From Rotaria macrura (Eukaryota > Rotifera > Eurotatoria > Philodinida > Philodinidae): 64,000 nucleotides of DNA. Under the pieces are notes generated by a model. The model made no database searches, was not told the origin of the DNA, and worked only from the letters and a program-made list of their open reading frames with translations. The stretch spans positions 1 through 64,000 of the forward strand of contig OENT01000621.1 in the NCBI GenBank assembly GCA_900239685.1, read 5' to 3'. How positions within the stretch are numbered: the stretch's first letter is position 1; every line of letters begins with the position of its first letter. Positions 34,727-48,594 of the stretch are shown piece after piece. The position numbers were made by a program, and so were the translations under genes.

Positions 34727-37700
34727 AAATTTTTAACGAGTTTGGAAATGAACGTTTGCGATACCATAGGATACAGGTCGGTTCGTCTCTTTCTGATGCA
34801 ACTTGTGTGTATCGTTTGCCATTTTAACCATGTAAGATCGTCTCTAAGAACAAGTGATGCTGATTGATTGAGAAATTGGTGTGTCAATGCTTGTCTTCTT
34901 CTTCACACAGTTGACACCGTCACATTCAAGTACTCTCACCTGTGAAAAGATCACTGAATCTGCACGGGATCGTTCGTAGAAAAAACATAATCTCGCCTCT
35001 TATTGTGTCTTTCTCATAGGAGAGCTGTAGTTCTTTTTCCGTTACATTTCAAGTTCAAAAGTTTATGGTATCAATCAGATGTATGAATATAGTATTGAAA
35101 TTCCATGAAAAAGACATCAAGAAGAATGGAAAAAGAGTATTGTTTCGTAAAACTGAATGGTTATTGCATTAACAAAAAATCTATTATTATAGAACTTTGT
35201 ATGAATTGTAAAGTAAATCAGTACTCTTCATGGACATTGATTATTACATGCATAAAAACACATGCACCCTAATTGTAGTTCGAAAAAAAGACGAATTTCC
35301 GCTCACATGAACCAGTGTTACGTATACATATTGTGGGAATATTTGATTTGATATTGTTATTTAAGTTGGAAAAGAAACATGAAGTGACTCGATTTATAAA
35401 TTCATAGATACTAAGAGAATTCTCAATTCTTCGAGTTCTGCCTAGTCCCACTAATACTGATAAAAGGTACAAGTTGAAAAAAAGCGAGACTTCTTATCTA
35501 TACACATGTATATGGCAGTAGATAATATTTTTCGAAGTTCGATTGTCAAGTCTTACTAACAGTCAATGGGCTTCTGAGTAACAGATTGTGGTGTGACATT
35601 TTTTGAGATTTTGACTTGTATAATGTATGTCAAGAACTCTTTTTTCACGTAAAAGAGAGCCTGTTATCTAAAAATTTAGATTCAAACCAAAACGTGCATT
35701 GAATAGATACGTTTTTATACATTTTAACTGTTCATCAACAATGTTCAAGATGAACTTAGATTTATTCAGCTTGATGCGATAAACTGGTACGACTGAGACA
35801 ATTGAACATTATAGAATCCATATGTATTCAATAAATTGATGTTTCACGTTTTCTCCACCATTGTCGAATCATTGCAAGTGTATTGGTTTATTACTGCAAT
35901 ATATATATATATATATATATATATACAGCTATTTGTTCAAAAATATTGTAATATAACAATGGTATTGCTGAGCCGTCTCATATGAAAATACTAATTCAAA
36001 AAGTAATAACAAAGGAATAATCCTACTATGTCGATATGATCATTTGTGGTTAAAAGGTAGGAACTATAGAACACACCGGTATCTAAACTTATGAATGCCA
36101 TATACTAGTACTACAAGCAAAACATCATGAATAGAAACAATACAGATAACAGAAATAAGGAGACAGGAAGTACAAGAATATGTTACACAAGCGATTCATT
36201 TTCAGCTAATGTCTACTGAATGAACAGTGATAAAATATATAAATTAAAATGTTTTTCTCATGGTTGAAAAAGAACAATATTATTCATTATTCATTACCTG
36301 GAAGGTGGTCATTTTATATTAAAGAAAACAAAATGAAATACTATGAAAAGAGAACAACAACAAGAGTTCTTTTCATTTTATCTATCTAGGCTAATGAAAC
36401 TGATATTGTGTTGCGATAGGTTCTGATCGAATGCTACCAGTCGAGAAAATCTTCTGGTATTTCGGATCCTACGGTAGCATCGCATTCATTTCATTACATA
36501 CTATTACATACCTGATGCTATAAGTGAAGATTTATTCAGAACTCTGTGAGATCCGATAGTTGGAATGATTATTTTCGATACTAAGCTAGAAATGGCATAA
36601 AATAAGACTTTATTCCGTTTGTAATTACTTCTGGATTTGGCCGAACCCCTAACCAATCATTTAAAAATCTAAAGACAAATCGTTCATTGCCGCTACCTCT
36701 CAGGCAATAACACCCGTCGTTTGTAATCGCACACTTATAGATGCTTCACTTCTTCACTAATGACACTAAACTTCCCAGACCCATCGATCTGGTTACATAT
36801 CTTTTCACTTATACACCATACAGTATATGTGCTACATCTTTTAAGATGAATTGTTTAAAATGTTTTTGCTAGATTGGAGGTCACTGTGCTCAAGTAAAAT
36901 ATTTCGAATAATATCCACACACTCGCAACATATGTAACTAGTCTTGTACGAACTCTTTCGACTTGTATCGATCTCAATAAAGATGAACATGACCAAAAAT
37001 CAAAGAGTAGGAACAAAAGAAGTACTAACAAAGAACATTCCGTATTTGACATTCATCTCTATGCTTGATGTTCCTCTATGACTCTGGAGGTTCGTGAACA
37101 GAGGAAACTATTGAATGGCTAATTTTTATTAATAGGACCTAACTTCGTCAAAACAGAGATGATGGACTTACTGAATATACATAGATGTAAAGAAAATCGA
37201 GATATTTAAGCAGACCTTTCGATGTCTCCACAGACTATTAGTAAAATGTTTGAGACCAATCCGACAAGGTGTATATCATTTTAATTATTGTTGAAATCGA
37301 AAATAACAATCTCAGCCAAGCAAACGTGTAGATGTTCATGTTACCGGAAATTGAAGAAATCAAGAAAGATAATGTATGGATATGCCAACCAACGGTTAAT
37401 TCGACAAGTCTTGGCGCTATTACGAAATCTAAAATGATGATTTATAATCAACTGAGTTCTTCTGTTTTTTAAAATATGTTTTCATTCTCATGATCAGCTT
37501 GCGGTTACATTCTACAATACTATCTCATTTTGTCATATCTTAGAGAAGTCCTCTCTTCTTTCAAAACAGACATTTGTTTCTTTGGTGATTGTAATGAAAA
37601 TATAACTAGTCACCGCTTCGGAATATTTCAGTAGAAATAGTTTTTTGTCGTATATCAATACTATGGATCCTAGATACAATTTAACTTATTTCAGCTACAG

Positions 37701-39627
37701 TAAATCAGAATACACAGAAACACGCTACTCTAATCTTAAAACATGAAAGTCGTCAGACTCGAACTTACGAGCTCGACAAACAGATCTTTCAAAGAAAATT
37801 GTTTACATCCCTTCGATAGAAACTTCTTAATAAATAAAATATCTGACATCATCGTTTCGCAGATCGATCAGAATTATTGATTTGAACTGACCGATCACTT
37901 CGTGATTCATGCCCAGTTGGTTTCGATCTCTACCACTTTTTCTTTTATTTCAGATTAATTTTAAAATATTTCATCAATATCTTTGGAATTCTTGTTCTTT
38001 CATGATAGATCTTTCTGCGTCACGCAGAAAATTTTCCTTATTTCGTATTGTACAGGAAGGTACATGTTGGTTGGCAAAATTATTTTTAATAATTTCCTGT
38101 TCATGAGCAATTAGCATCAACAGTAGGATTTTTTACTTCCCAACTACCTATTATGTCATCAAGGAATTAAATTCAGACTCACTACACACGATTTTCATAA
38201 GGCAACCATGTTGCCATTGAAAAATTTAACTTGATTGTTCTTGTAACCTTATACGACATCATATTCTGATCGCATAACTTGATTTTTTACCGATAGCTAC
38301 ATCGATTAGAATATCGTCTGACAATGTTTACTTGTCAATGAAACTGAACAGGTCATCAAAAACAAATACTTTTTGCTTGATCATTATTCAAATCTCAGTA
38401 TGAATAAATCTTTTCCCGTCGAATTCATTGTCAACACTTTAATCTGTGATACATTCTTTTGCGATAAAACTTCAGTTAGATTGACTTCATTAATTATGAA
38501 ATAAGATTTATCAAATGTATCTTCAGATAATTTATGAATATCTATTTGCCAGCACAAAGTGACGATAATAATCCATTTTACGAACTAGAAACAATGGCAT
38601 CTATTGAGTTCTATTGAAGAAAAAAAGAATCAATAAACATCCTTATCAATCAATATTTCGACATTTTAAATACTATGGTATTTGTAATTTTCGTATTACG
38701 AAAATTTTATGACATAATACGTATGAATCATGTTATTTCAAGGTTCTTTATTATCTATGGATCACCTATAAGAACATTTATTATATTTAAATGGGATTTT
38801 CTTGTTATGTCTATTTCTATTCATAGTTCTTTTTGTCAATAGATTCAAATGTGAGATAAATATTCAATTGTTTCTTATTCTCGACGTTTCCATTTGTACT
38901 GTTGTGATTCGAATTCTAACTTCTTAACGCAAGTCATCAAAGGACCTGTTCTTTTCGATTTACATCATTGCTTCAATCACAAATCATTAATTGTCGAGAA
39001 ACAATATTCACACGTGGTATCCAATACATGAATACAGATGTTCAAACAATTTTACTCGGTTATGAAAATGTTGAACTATTGTTTCATGTCAAAAAAAACT
39101 TTCATTGCTCGATGACAAAAGAACTTTTAGTATTTTAGTATACAGTATCTAGTCGAGAAACACATTTCAGTTCCATGGATTGCGAAAACATTTGCCTGTT
39201 TATGTGATAAGAAAACTAATGGAAAATGTTTCATCACGTGGTAACGATATCTTTCTCGTTTACTTTCACTGTTTTCGATCAGACGTTCACCTTTGTGTAA
39301 AGACCCACTAGTCGTATGTCTATAATTCTATTCTAAACACGACACATTATATTAGATTTTTCATCTTTCTTATCGTCCATCATGTACATACATTCCTAAA
39401 TGATTCAATACCTAGATCGTTCTTCACTTTTTTCGGAGAACAAACAGAAACGTCTAAGTATAAATTTTCGACTATATTCATTCAATCATTTCCCGTCGTT
39501 AATATCAGCCAGATCGTCACTTCTTTTTTCTTCCATATTCTTTTCTGTCTTGTCTTTTATTTATTGTACATATTCACTACTTTATCGGTTTGTGTGTGTG
39601 CTTGTATCGTATGAGTGTTAAACATCA
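34727..39627. other. Gene-poor 4.9-kb region upstream of the Brat-like gene
   Basis: No conserved gene is recognised. An (AT)n microsatellite lies at 35899-35925. ORFs at 35269-35472 and 37909-38106 match nothing I know. The pyrimidine-rich stretch at 39500-39620 immediately precedes the Brat-like start and is probably promoter or 5' UTR. I looked specifically for B-box or RING cysteine-histidine patterns belonging to the downstream gene and saw none. Confidence 0.5.
36595..37052 (-). other. Candidate small secreted-protein locus, unidentified
   Basis: An ATG at 37052 (minus) opens MSNTECSLLVLLLFLLFDFW with SCSS after it, a good signal peptide, and continues for 65 codons. About 180 bp downstream on the same strand a second frame reads SIYKCAITNDGCYCLRGSGN, then ERFVFRFLNDWLGVRPNPEV and ITNGIKSYFMPFLA to a stop near 36595. 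A CTATAAG acceptor-like site lies within it. I could not join the two frames convincingly and do not recognise the protein. Confidence 0.25.
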
Positions 39628-41597
39628 ATGAATACTATGAGTGACAAAAAATCTTCAATAAATTCTTATTCATCAACATCACCTATCCGTGTACATTTTT
39701 CGGACGTAAAAAATAGAAAACTTCATTTGAATAGTATCGTCGATGATGATTGTCGTTGGAAATCACTTAGTGGTAAATTATACGAGAGTCTTTTCTCCTC
39801 TTTGGTCTTTTATAGTTCTCTTTTGTTTTTACAAAATTTAGCTGCACCACTTATAAGAATCGATAATGATGAAAATTATAATGATGCATGGACTGAATGT
39901 CGAGAATTATTCGAATCAAATCGATCACAATTGCTCAATCCGTCGTCAATCAACAATAACTATTTACTTCGTCATAGTAGTGCCAATACGAGTTTAAATG
40001 AATCATCATCACTTGATGCATTAACGGGAAATGCTTGTACAAGTATTGATGGTAATCATGATGAAATTTTTTCGATTATTGAACATGCTGGCATTACGTT
40101 TGGTAAAATAAATCAACGATTAAATATCTATTCTTTCAATAAAAATAATCCATTCGTATTTTATTTTAGAGGCATTAAGTGCATCATCGACAACTGATTT
40201 ACTTGCCAGTACAAGTGGCTATCATTCGTATGAACCATCACCGTTCAATCATCGATTAAAACAGTCATCAATACTTGATCCATCAGCAGCTGAATTTCAT
40301 TTGGAAAATGGATCATCATTTGTGTCAAACTCTCAGCCGACAGTGAATCCATCTACAGATCAATCACATCGTCGTGTATCGCGATCACAAAATCAATCAG
40401 CATTACGATACTCTACTTCATGTAGATATACATTGAAAAATCTGTTGGTCTTCTTCGAATTCTTTACTTTGTTTTATTAGATGAATATAAATTTGGCGGT
40501 TACGGACGTGGTATAAATGAATTTCTTGAGCCCAATGGTATTACCTTTCTGCCGGATGGTACGATTGCTGTCGTGGATACTAATTCGAGTCAAGTAAAAC
40601 TTTTTGATCCTGTTCGACGAGAGTGTATTTTAAAGTTTGGTCAAGCTGGAACAAGACCCGGTGCTTTACTTTATCCATATCGTATTGCTGTATTACCTGG
40701 ACATGATTTAGTGAGATTTATTCAGTGTCTTTTTCTTCGTTTCACAAGAAATATTCATAAAATGTAATTCGTACATATACATTTAGTTTGTTATGGTACA
40801 ACGTTCACCTCGACCGATGATACAGATATTTGATCGAAATGGTCAATTCATACGTCGTTTCGGCAATGATCTTGAAAGTCCAAGAGCTATTTGTATTGAT
40901 CAACAAGGTCGAATAATTGTTATTGAATCGAAAATCATGAAAGGTAACGCGTGGTTCTTGAAATAAGCAGCATAATATTTCCCTTTTGTTTAATTCTAGT
41001 ACATATTTATGATGCAACATCAGGTCGTATGTGGGGTCAATGTGATTTACGTGATCATTTGAGTTTTCCGACAAGTGTCTGTGTCAACGATCGACATGAA
41101 CTCTATGTTAGCGATAATGAATCACATTTCGTTCGAGTATTTGATTACAATGGAAGACATTTGAAAAATATTGGAGCTGGCATTACGTATCCAATTGCAT
41201 GTCGTATTGTAAGTTTGTTATTGTGTATGTTCTTATTTTTTGATAAATTTACTTCATTTTCTAAAGAATCAACCACGGCGTGAACTTGTTGTTGTTGATA
41301 ATCATGAAAATTTTAATATATCAACATATGATTATGATGGAAATAAAAAATATTCGCATTATTCGGTAAATATTTTTTGTTTTGCTTTCAAAAGAAGAAA
41401 ATGAACTTGAATTTTCAATTATTTATTTACAATGTATTCTATTTCTCTAGCTTATGAAACATTCTCAATGTTTCGATGTTGCTGTTGGATATAATGATGA
41501 ATTAGCTATGGCATCGAAAGATTATAAAATTTACGTCTATAAATTAGGTGAAGGTTTAGATGTGGCTACCAGTGATTCAAATCATCATTATCATTGA
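39628..41597 (+). CDS. Brat/TRIM-NHL-like protein with NHL domain but no visible B-box
   Basis: The NHL propeller (from about 40481) closely follows Drosophila Brat: YKFGGYGRGINEFLEPNG, MVQRSPRPMIQIFDRNGQF, RAICIDQQGRIIVIESKIM, FPTSVCVNDRHELYVSDN, ITYPIACRIN, VVDNHENFNISTYDYDG, HSQCFDVAVG and ELAMASKDYKIYVYKL. Brat-type NHL domains bind RNA and repress translation. The protein starts MNTMSDKKSSINSYSS (39628) with an in-frame stop 9 nt upstream, so no coding exon continues directly 5'. The first ~180 residues are Ser/Asn-rich and apparently disordered. Reconstructed introns at 39773-39841, 40103-40169 and 40422-40480 are all phase 1. The stop is TGA at 41595-41597. Brat itself has B-boxes and a coiled coil before NHL; none is seen here. 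Confidence 0.82.
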
Positions 41598-43637
41598 TGC
41601 ATCGTTAATACAATTTTTCGTTCTTTCCATGTTTTTCTTTGTTCTTAAAAAATGATGTTTAATTATTATCTTGTTCGTTCTCGTTCACTTGCATAGTACT
41701 GATATGTTGTACGAATGGATTTCAACCTACCGCATAAATCTTTAATTTTTTCTTCTTCATCAAGGATTATACCTATTGTCTTTCTTCTCCTTTTTGGTAG
41801 ACGAATCGATTTTTTTTCTCTGTTCTCTGATCGCATAACTATATTTGATTTTTTTTTCTTCTTTTTTTTCGCGTATCTTTTATTTGTTGTACTTAAACAT
41901 TCAAACACTAATGTATTTCTAATGTTTTTTTTTCTTCGATATACAGCACTGCTATTGGATCATACATTAAAAAAACTAGAGAGAAATAAAATAAATTAGA
42001 ATATTATAATGTGTGGTTTGAGGGAAAAAAACTAAATTGATTTTCTCAGAACCTTGAATTTATTTTTAACAGGCGTCATAATTGTGCACGGAAGAACAAA
42101 TGAATGGTTTTGTTGTTATGTTTACTTCGCATAGCATATTATTGATTGTATGTGGTAATTCAAAGTCCACTTTGAATAGTTTCGATCGAGCTCATGAAAA
42201 AAAGAAAACTATATTAGAAAGAATAGGAAGAACAATGAGCAAGGTATATCACTCAGGAAAACATACTTCACAATTCTTTTGTTTTTCATCCATCTATTGA
42301 GGAAAAGCTTTCGGATTCAAAGATTAATTTTATGGATTCTGTATGTAAAGAATCAAACACTTCAAAAGCTGTATCATGCACTGGATTCGTAAATTTTATC
42401 TTGTGTTTATATGAAAGAATATGGAACAAATGATAAAAGTCATCGATGAAACTTTACAGATTAAAATTTTCCTTCGATAAATCATTACCTACTTCTATAT
42501 TGAATCATGATTAACTTGTCTAAAACATAATTTGATTGGTTATCATTTTCTTAATTTAACAATGACATAATTTACATGTAACCTCTTTTATGAATATTTA
42601 ATACTTTCATTTAGAATTCAACATAGACATGTTCTCTTTTTTCTGTGAAGCACAAAATGAAAAGAAATGCTTTCCTTGAAGTGTGAAAAGGCTACTTGCT
42701 TATATTGACTTATTATGTAATGAGGAATAGAAGGAGAAGGAAAGTAAATAAATTCGACTTTATTTGTTTCAATAATTTTACAAATTACATCTGTCATACT
42801 ATCAAGTCAATGAAAGTGTTATCATTAAAAATCATATGAGAAATTTTTCGTCTCATTAAGAAGAAATGTCTAAATATTGGTGTCAACTGATAAAAAAGAA
42901 ATTGCTTCTATTTGTTCATTATATAATGCATACATTCTTGTTCACGGGAATGAAAGTATTCTTTTTTCTATTTACTCTAAAAGAAAAAAATGTTGAACCA
43001 TGGTTGTTTTCTATTTTTTCGAGTGATATTTAATATATGACAATATTGAAATAAAGACATCAAGATTCTCACATATATATCTTTGTACATGACGTGTATG
43101 CACGTACACCCTTGAAAACTTATGCAAAAAAAACGTTTCGATCATATTTATAACAAGAATTCAGATGTGCATAAATCAATCATCAGTAGCTTATTTTATT
43201 TTGGACAAGATTAGACAATGTTGGACTATATAATAGTGACAAGGAACGAGAATATTGCTACTGTTTATTGTTGAATTGATAAGGAAGAAAAAAAAACGTA
43301 GACTGACTATTTTGAGAACCGTTAACGCATACGCATGCAAATATCAATTAAAGAGATTTCTTTTAGTATATTGATGAATGTTTATATTCATGTTAAAAAG
43401 TGATTGAACGAGAAAAAAAGAAGAGAGATATAATCAAAATCGATATTGAAACAACTTCAGCATATATTTGATATTCATACACCCACAATCAGCGAACACT
43501 GATCTCTACCCAAAGCGATCATAACTTTCACTTTCTTTTTTCTCTCTCTCTTCATTCTCAATCTACAAGTAAATATAAAAAGAAGGGAAGAGACATAACA
43601 AGGTCCTCCCTATTCGTTTGTTAATTTTCAAGAAGAA
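41598..43637. other. Intergenic, Brat-like 3' flank and upstream flank of the proline-rich gene
   Basis: T-rich sequence with AATAAA-type signals (for example near 41985) probably includes the Brat-like 3' UTR. The short ORFs at 41666-41999 and 42082-42300 are low-complexity and unrecognised. A TATAAA word near 43574 precedes the first exon at 43638. Confidence 0.45.
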
Positions 43638-46600
43638 ATGTCTCGACATCAAAAGCTGTCGCCATGCTATAGATCGGGTATGTTAGTAGTTTAGTATTAC
43701 ATTTCCTTTGTTGTCATTACACATATACACCTGAATCACAAAAGTGATAACAATCAGCAGCATCGATGTTTTGATATTGTTGTGGTTGTCGTCTGAAGGT
43801 AAATCCTAATAGTGTCATTCACATATTTAGTCAGAAGAGAAAAAAACAGAGAACTCAACGAGAGAACAACAAACGCTTATCTCTTAACAAAGAAAAAGAA
43901 TCGAATCAAAGTGAAAAGAATGAAAAAAAAAGAAAATGTGAGGTATTAGTGTGGGAAGTAAAGTAAAAAGTGAGAAAAAATATATACGAGCAAGATAAGG
44001 TTAGGCTCTTTGACGTCTGGAGTAGACTGCTATTTGAGGTAAACAATAACAGCAGCTATAAATTTAAATGATAAAAGAAATCGGGTAAAGTCTGTTTTTT
44101 TTCTCGTATATTTGATAATCAAAGATCCGATTTGCAAATAACGAGGTTCGTCCGTCTTGTATATAGTAACCTTGAGCTTTTACTTTGTAACTGCACCCAT
44201 AAGCGCTCACACAACTCGCTTCTCACCGCATCTCAAGAGATTATCAACACATGGAAAATTGCGTCAGCCACCGTGACATCTTGATTGATCATAGCAAAAA
44301 ATTTGAGTGACAAGTACTTCATCAACACGTTACCGTAATTTGAAAACATACTTAGAGAAAATCTAATCAACGCCAAATTGTTGTATTTGAAAAGACAAAT
44401 GTATGTTCTAGTTACTCACATAAAAGATTATTTTCTGTAGAAAAGAGCACGAAATTTTTGACAGAATAAGAACGAGCAGAAAGAAAAGAGAATACAGGAA
44501 AAAGAAAAAGGCCGGTACACATAAGCACAAACATATACAAACCACAGAAATATAAAGAACATTTGCTCCGGATCAACTTTACACACACGACAACATTATC
44601 GGAGACTCGTATGTGTTTCCCTTAGTTAGTGCTCGCGCGTATGCTCCTCATAATAAAACCGCATCCTATTATGTGTACTGCATCTATTTGTTTTCTCATT
44701 ATCAATATATTTATTCAATGCCATATCAAAAAGAGAGTCTATGCAGTGAGTGGAAAAGTGTACGGATCTTTGTTATCAATAATATATTCATATACCGAGA
44801 AAAAACATGTTAGTTTTTCTATTCTTCAATACTAATCTATTGATTTTTTTAACTATATCAATCATTGCTTTCTTGTTCAATGTACTTTGATACACTATGA
44901 ATCGTCAAATATATCATCAATATCCTTGCCTCACATTCAATATTCGAATAGTCTCAGTTGAACGACTAAAAATGAATAATTAACATGGTTTTGTTTTCTT
45001 CTCTTCTCTAGATTGGTCTCAACGACAAAATTGTCGAATGGGTAGCTTTCTATGGGATGATGAATGCAATACAATGTGCTATTCACAGCGTTATAACGGT
45101 CGACCACTATCTGTGGCTTTGACAGAGCCATTTGATCCATTTGAACCACAGCAATCATCATTTTTTGATGATATACCATGTATAGAAAGTGATTTTACAT
45201 CACTGAATCATCGTCACCATCATCACCATCATCAATGTCCTCCTCATCCTCCTGATCATCATCAGCACCGTCGAAGTCGTTCATCTGGTCGAAGACATAG
45301 ACACGAATGTTATAGTATGTTAGAAGAGAAAAGGGCTAATTTGATTATCAATACTTTTTCTATTGTGTTTTCGAAACTGTAAAGGCATACAATATCCAAA
45401 TGCTAATTACAATTCGTGTTGTTATTCGCCTCCACCACTTCCACGTCGATCCATGAATCGTGCTCGATCGAGAGAAATACTAATTGAAAAAATAGGTAAA
45501 TGACATTATATACTAAGAAATTAATAGTCAACACATATGAATAAAGAAAATAATCTGTTTTCTTTGTAAACTATATAGAAACAGTAACGATAGAAGAACA
45601 ACAACGTCGACCACCACCACCGCCACCCTACATGGTTTCATTTGTACGTGCACCATCGCCAGCTGTTCGACAAGTTAAAATACGCGCACGGCCTTCGTCT
45701 TGTTTTGATTTACATAAAGAATCATCCGGTAAAAACTTTAAACTTTTCATGTTCTTTTCATTATTCTTTTCAAGGGTCTCAATCAATAAGTTTAAACACA
45801 CTTATGAATATTTTTAAATATTTCATTTCAGAGACTCATCAGCAACAAAAAGAAAATAGATGGTCACAATTCGTTGACGAACATCATGAAGAACATTTTG
45901 AATACAGTTATAATTATAAAACTCCCGAACGTATCGTACCAAGTAGTACACAATTTTTAAATATTCTTGTTTCATTGACTTAATATTAATTTCTAAAATA
46001 GTTGAACGTGAACCTCCACCCTCACCACCGCCACCTCCACTTCCGCCGAGAGTTATTCTTCAGGATGCAACAACATCAACTGCAGATCTTTATATACCAC
46101 CACCACCACTTCCACCCAAGCAGAGTAAAAATAAAAGAGGCTAGATGTTTGATAGTAGATACCTGGATTTTTTTTCCATGTCAATATTAGCTCGTCCTCA
46201 AACAAGAGATACAGGCACAACAACAGCCGGTTTACCAAAACGACCTTTATGTGTTACAGGTACGCAAAACTTTCACGATTCATCAAATCATAAGCATATA
46301 GTGTGTGCATCGAATTCTAGAAACTCAAGTCATCGAACGGTTTGAAAAAACGGAAAAAGTTCGACGGGATTCAACGTCAAGTGGAGGTTAGAAACTACTA
46401 AGAGTAAATACAGTCTATCATATCTATTTTTATATTTCTCATCTATCTTAAGACGGCGGACCAGGTAGTAAATATACGACAACTGTCAAACGACCGCTGT
46501 CACGCTTTTATGATGGTAGCTATTAGTAATTGCTGCTTCCCTTCCTTTTCTTTGTATACATATACATTTATAACCATAGCGATAATGAATTCTCATTTAG

Positions 46601-48594
46601 GATTTTTGTTTATATATTGATACATACATATATTTTTTTTTCGTTATATTCACTTTCATCGTGCTTTATAATTCTGCTTATACTTTGCTTTCGTATGTCT
46701 TCTTCTCGTAGACGATGGCTACATTGAAAAGCAGCATCTTCGAGCTAGAAAAAAAGCACATCGTAAAGATTTCATGCAACAAATGCATGCTCGAAATGGT
46801 AAAGCTTGATACACTATAGACGTGTTAGCTTTATTTATTTATTAATTACCGGTCGCATGTTTCGGTATACTGCTTCAGTAGTTTCTTTTTCTTAAGTTCT
46901 TTCGATATTTATCTTCAAATGATTTTTACATTCTTTCTTGTAACCTTAATTAAACCAATTCATTTTTATAGTCATAATGAGGTTTCCTTTTTGACATCTT
47001 GAACCTTGATCGAAAGAAAAATTTTCTATCATTAATCAAATCTCTCGAGACGCTTATTATGCCTCTTGTAAATAGGAGTTATAAGAAGCATATGAATGGC
47101 ACGATTTTTGTTATTTAGCCTATCAGATTTTTTATTAAGGTCAGTTCAATTCTGATTATTTTTGTCATTTGAATCATGTATTTATGTCTATTCATTCGGT
47201 GAGCTTCTGTTTTTTAACAAGAGCACGATAACTCAGATAGAAGTTTTTATAACATGCACACTGTCCAAATATACGCTTCAAAATAATTCAAGAAAGTTTA
47301 CGAAGAAATCTTAATTTTACACTATTTTGCCAATCATACTTTCTAGGTTTTTTCTTATACGAAGAATGAGTTAAAGATTAGAGAGAACATCAGAAGCTAA
47401 GCTTTCAGAATTCTATAATTTCTACTATCGGAAGATCTGAAAATACAAGCAGCTGATTTTATCTCATGAGATTTCACGTCAGTATTCGTGATAAAAAGAA
47501 AATGCAATCTAATTTCTAACTAGTATCTTGTTTCAGTGAGAGAAATGATGAGAAAAAATAACAGTCTTACAATGTATCTTTCGGCTTATTTCTATGAGAG
47601 TGAGACAAGTAATTCATGTAATCTTCTTTCAATATCTGGAAATTTTCATCGTACTGAATATTAAACAGTCCGTGAAACTGTTACACACAGAAAACATGCT
47701 CCTATGTGAATATCAATAATATGAAACCTCTTGAAGAAAATATACTACAGAGAATCTCGTTTAGGAAATAGTATATGAAATACTACCAAAACTCATAACT
47801 ATGCATATCTCTAGAAAATTTGAGTTATTTCTAATTGAATGGAGAACGTGACACAATATTTTCCTATCGACTAGAACACATTCAAATAGTGAAATGACAA
47901 GCGAGTACGTTAAAAGAGGCACTTCCGAATATTGTAAGACTACGTGTCAAAGTCAATCAAAGAGGACAAATCTAATGAGTCCGAATCGCTTCTCAGCTTC
48001 CTTTTAATTCTCTTACAACACGAAACGGTTCATTAGATCATTATCTCGTTGTTTATCAAGGTCAGACTTTCTTCTATTCAATTCGTGAATAAGTTAATAA
48101 TCAATAAGATAAGTTTGGCATATTCAAATTTTCTTAACAGATTCGGACCCATATCTTATCTTAATAATAGACAATCTCCGAAAATGATCTTCTTGGAAAT
48201 AGCTGATGGCACGAAAAAACAACAGATTAGTGTTATTTTATTCACGATGCAAAATATGTTTCTCACATAATTGAAAGAATCCACAATGCTTATAAAAGCT
48301 TAGCACATAATTAAATTATTTTATGCATTTATTTCTATTTAATAGTATTTGTATTTTATAGGTTCACTATCACAAGCATGCAATTCTTTAAAATATTATA
48401 CAGCTGCTGACCGTCAACGTGAAAAAAGTCGTATTATTGTTCGACCAACATCAAAACCACGCGAAATTCTTGTTGATACATCTGGAATATTTGGTTTTCC
48501 AGGTGAATTTTCTGAACCAACAACACCACAAGTAGTTGAAAATGGTTCTACAACAAAATTTCGATCACCCTTTCAACCACCTGATTTAGTTTAG
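43638..48594 (+). CDS. Proline-rich modular protein, unidentified, all introns phase 1
   Basis: I do not recognise the family. Exon 1 (43638-43677, MSRHQKLSPCYRS, GTATGT donor) joins in phase 1, after a 1.3-kb intron, to exon 2 at 45012 (WSQRQNCRMGSFLWDDEC). Later exons encode a histidine run (RHHHHHHQCPPHPPDHHQHR, about 45209-45270), RRPPPPPPYMVSFVRAPSPA, EREPPPSPPPPPLPPRV with IPPPPLPPKQ (SH3/WW-type ligands), VKRPLSRFYDDDGYIEKQH, RKKAHRKDFMQQMHARNG and, after a 1.55-kb intron, SLSQACNSLKYYTAADRQRE to FRSPFQPPDLV-TAG (48592-48594). All ten reconstructed introns interrupt codons after the first base, so internal exons are symmetric and can be skipped without frameshift. It is likely an intrinsically disordered cytoskeletal or signalling adaptor; that is inference. 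Confidence 0.7.

Noticed and set aside
41666-42300. ORFs downstream of the Brat-like gene on both strands
   Set aside because: Phe/Ser- or Lys-rich low-complexity translations of T-rich 3' UTR sequence; no homology seen.
48049-48270. ORF inside the last intron of the proline-rich gene
   Set aside because: No acceptor/donor pair keeps it in the phase-1 pattern, and the exons on either side join without it.
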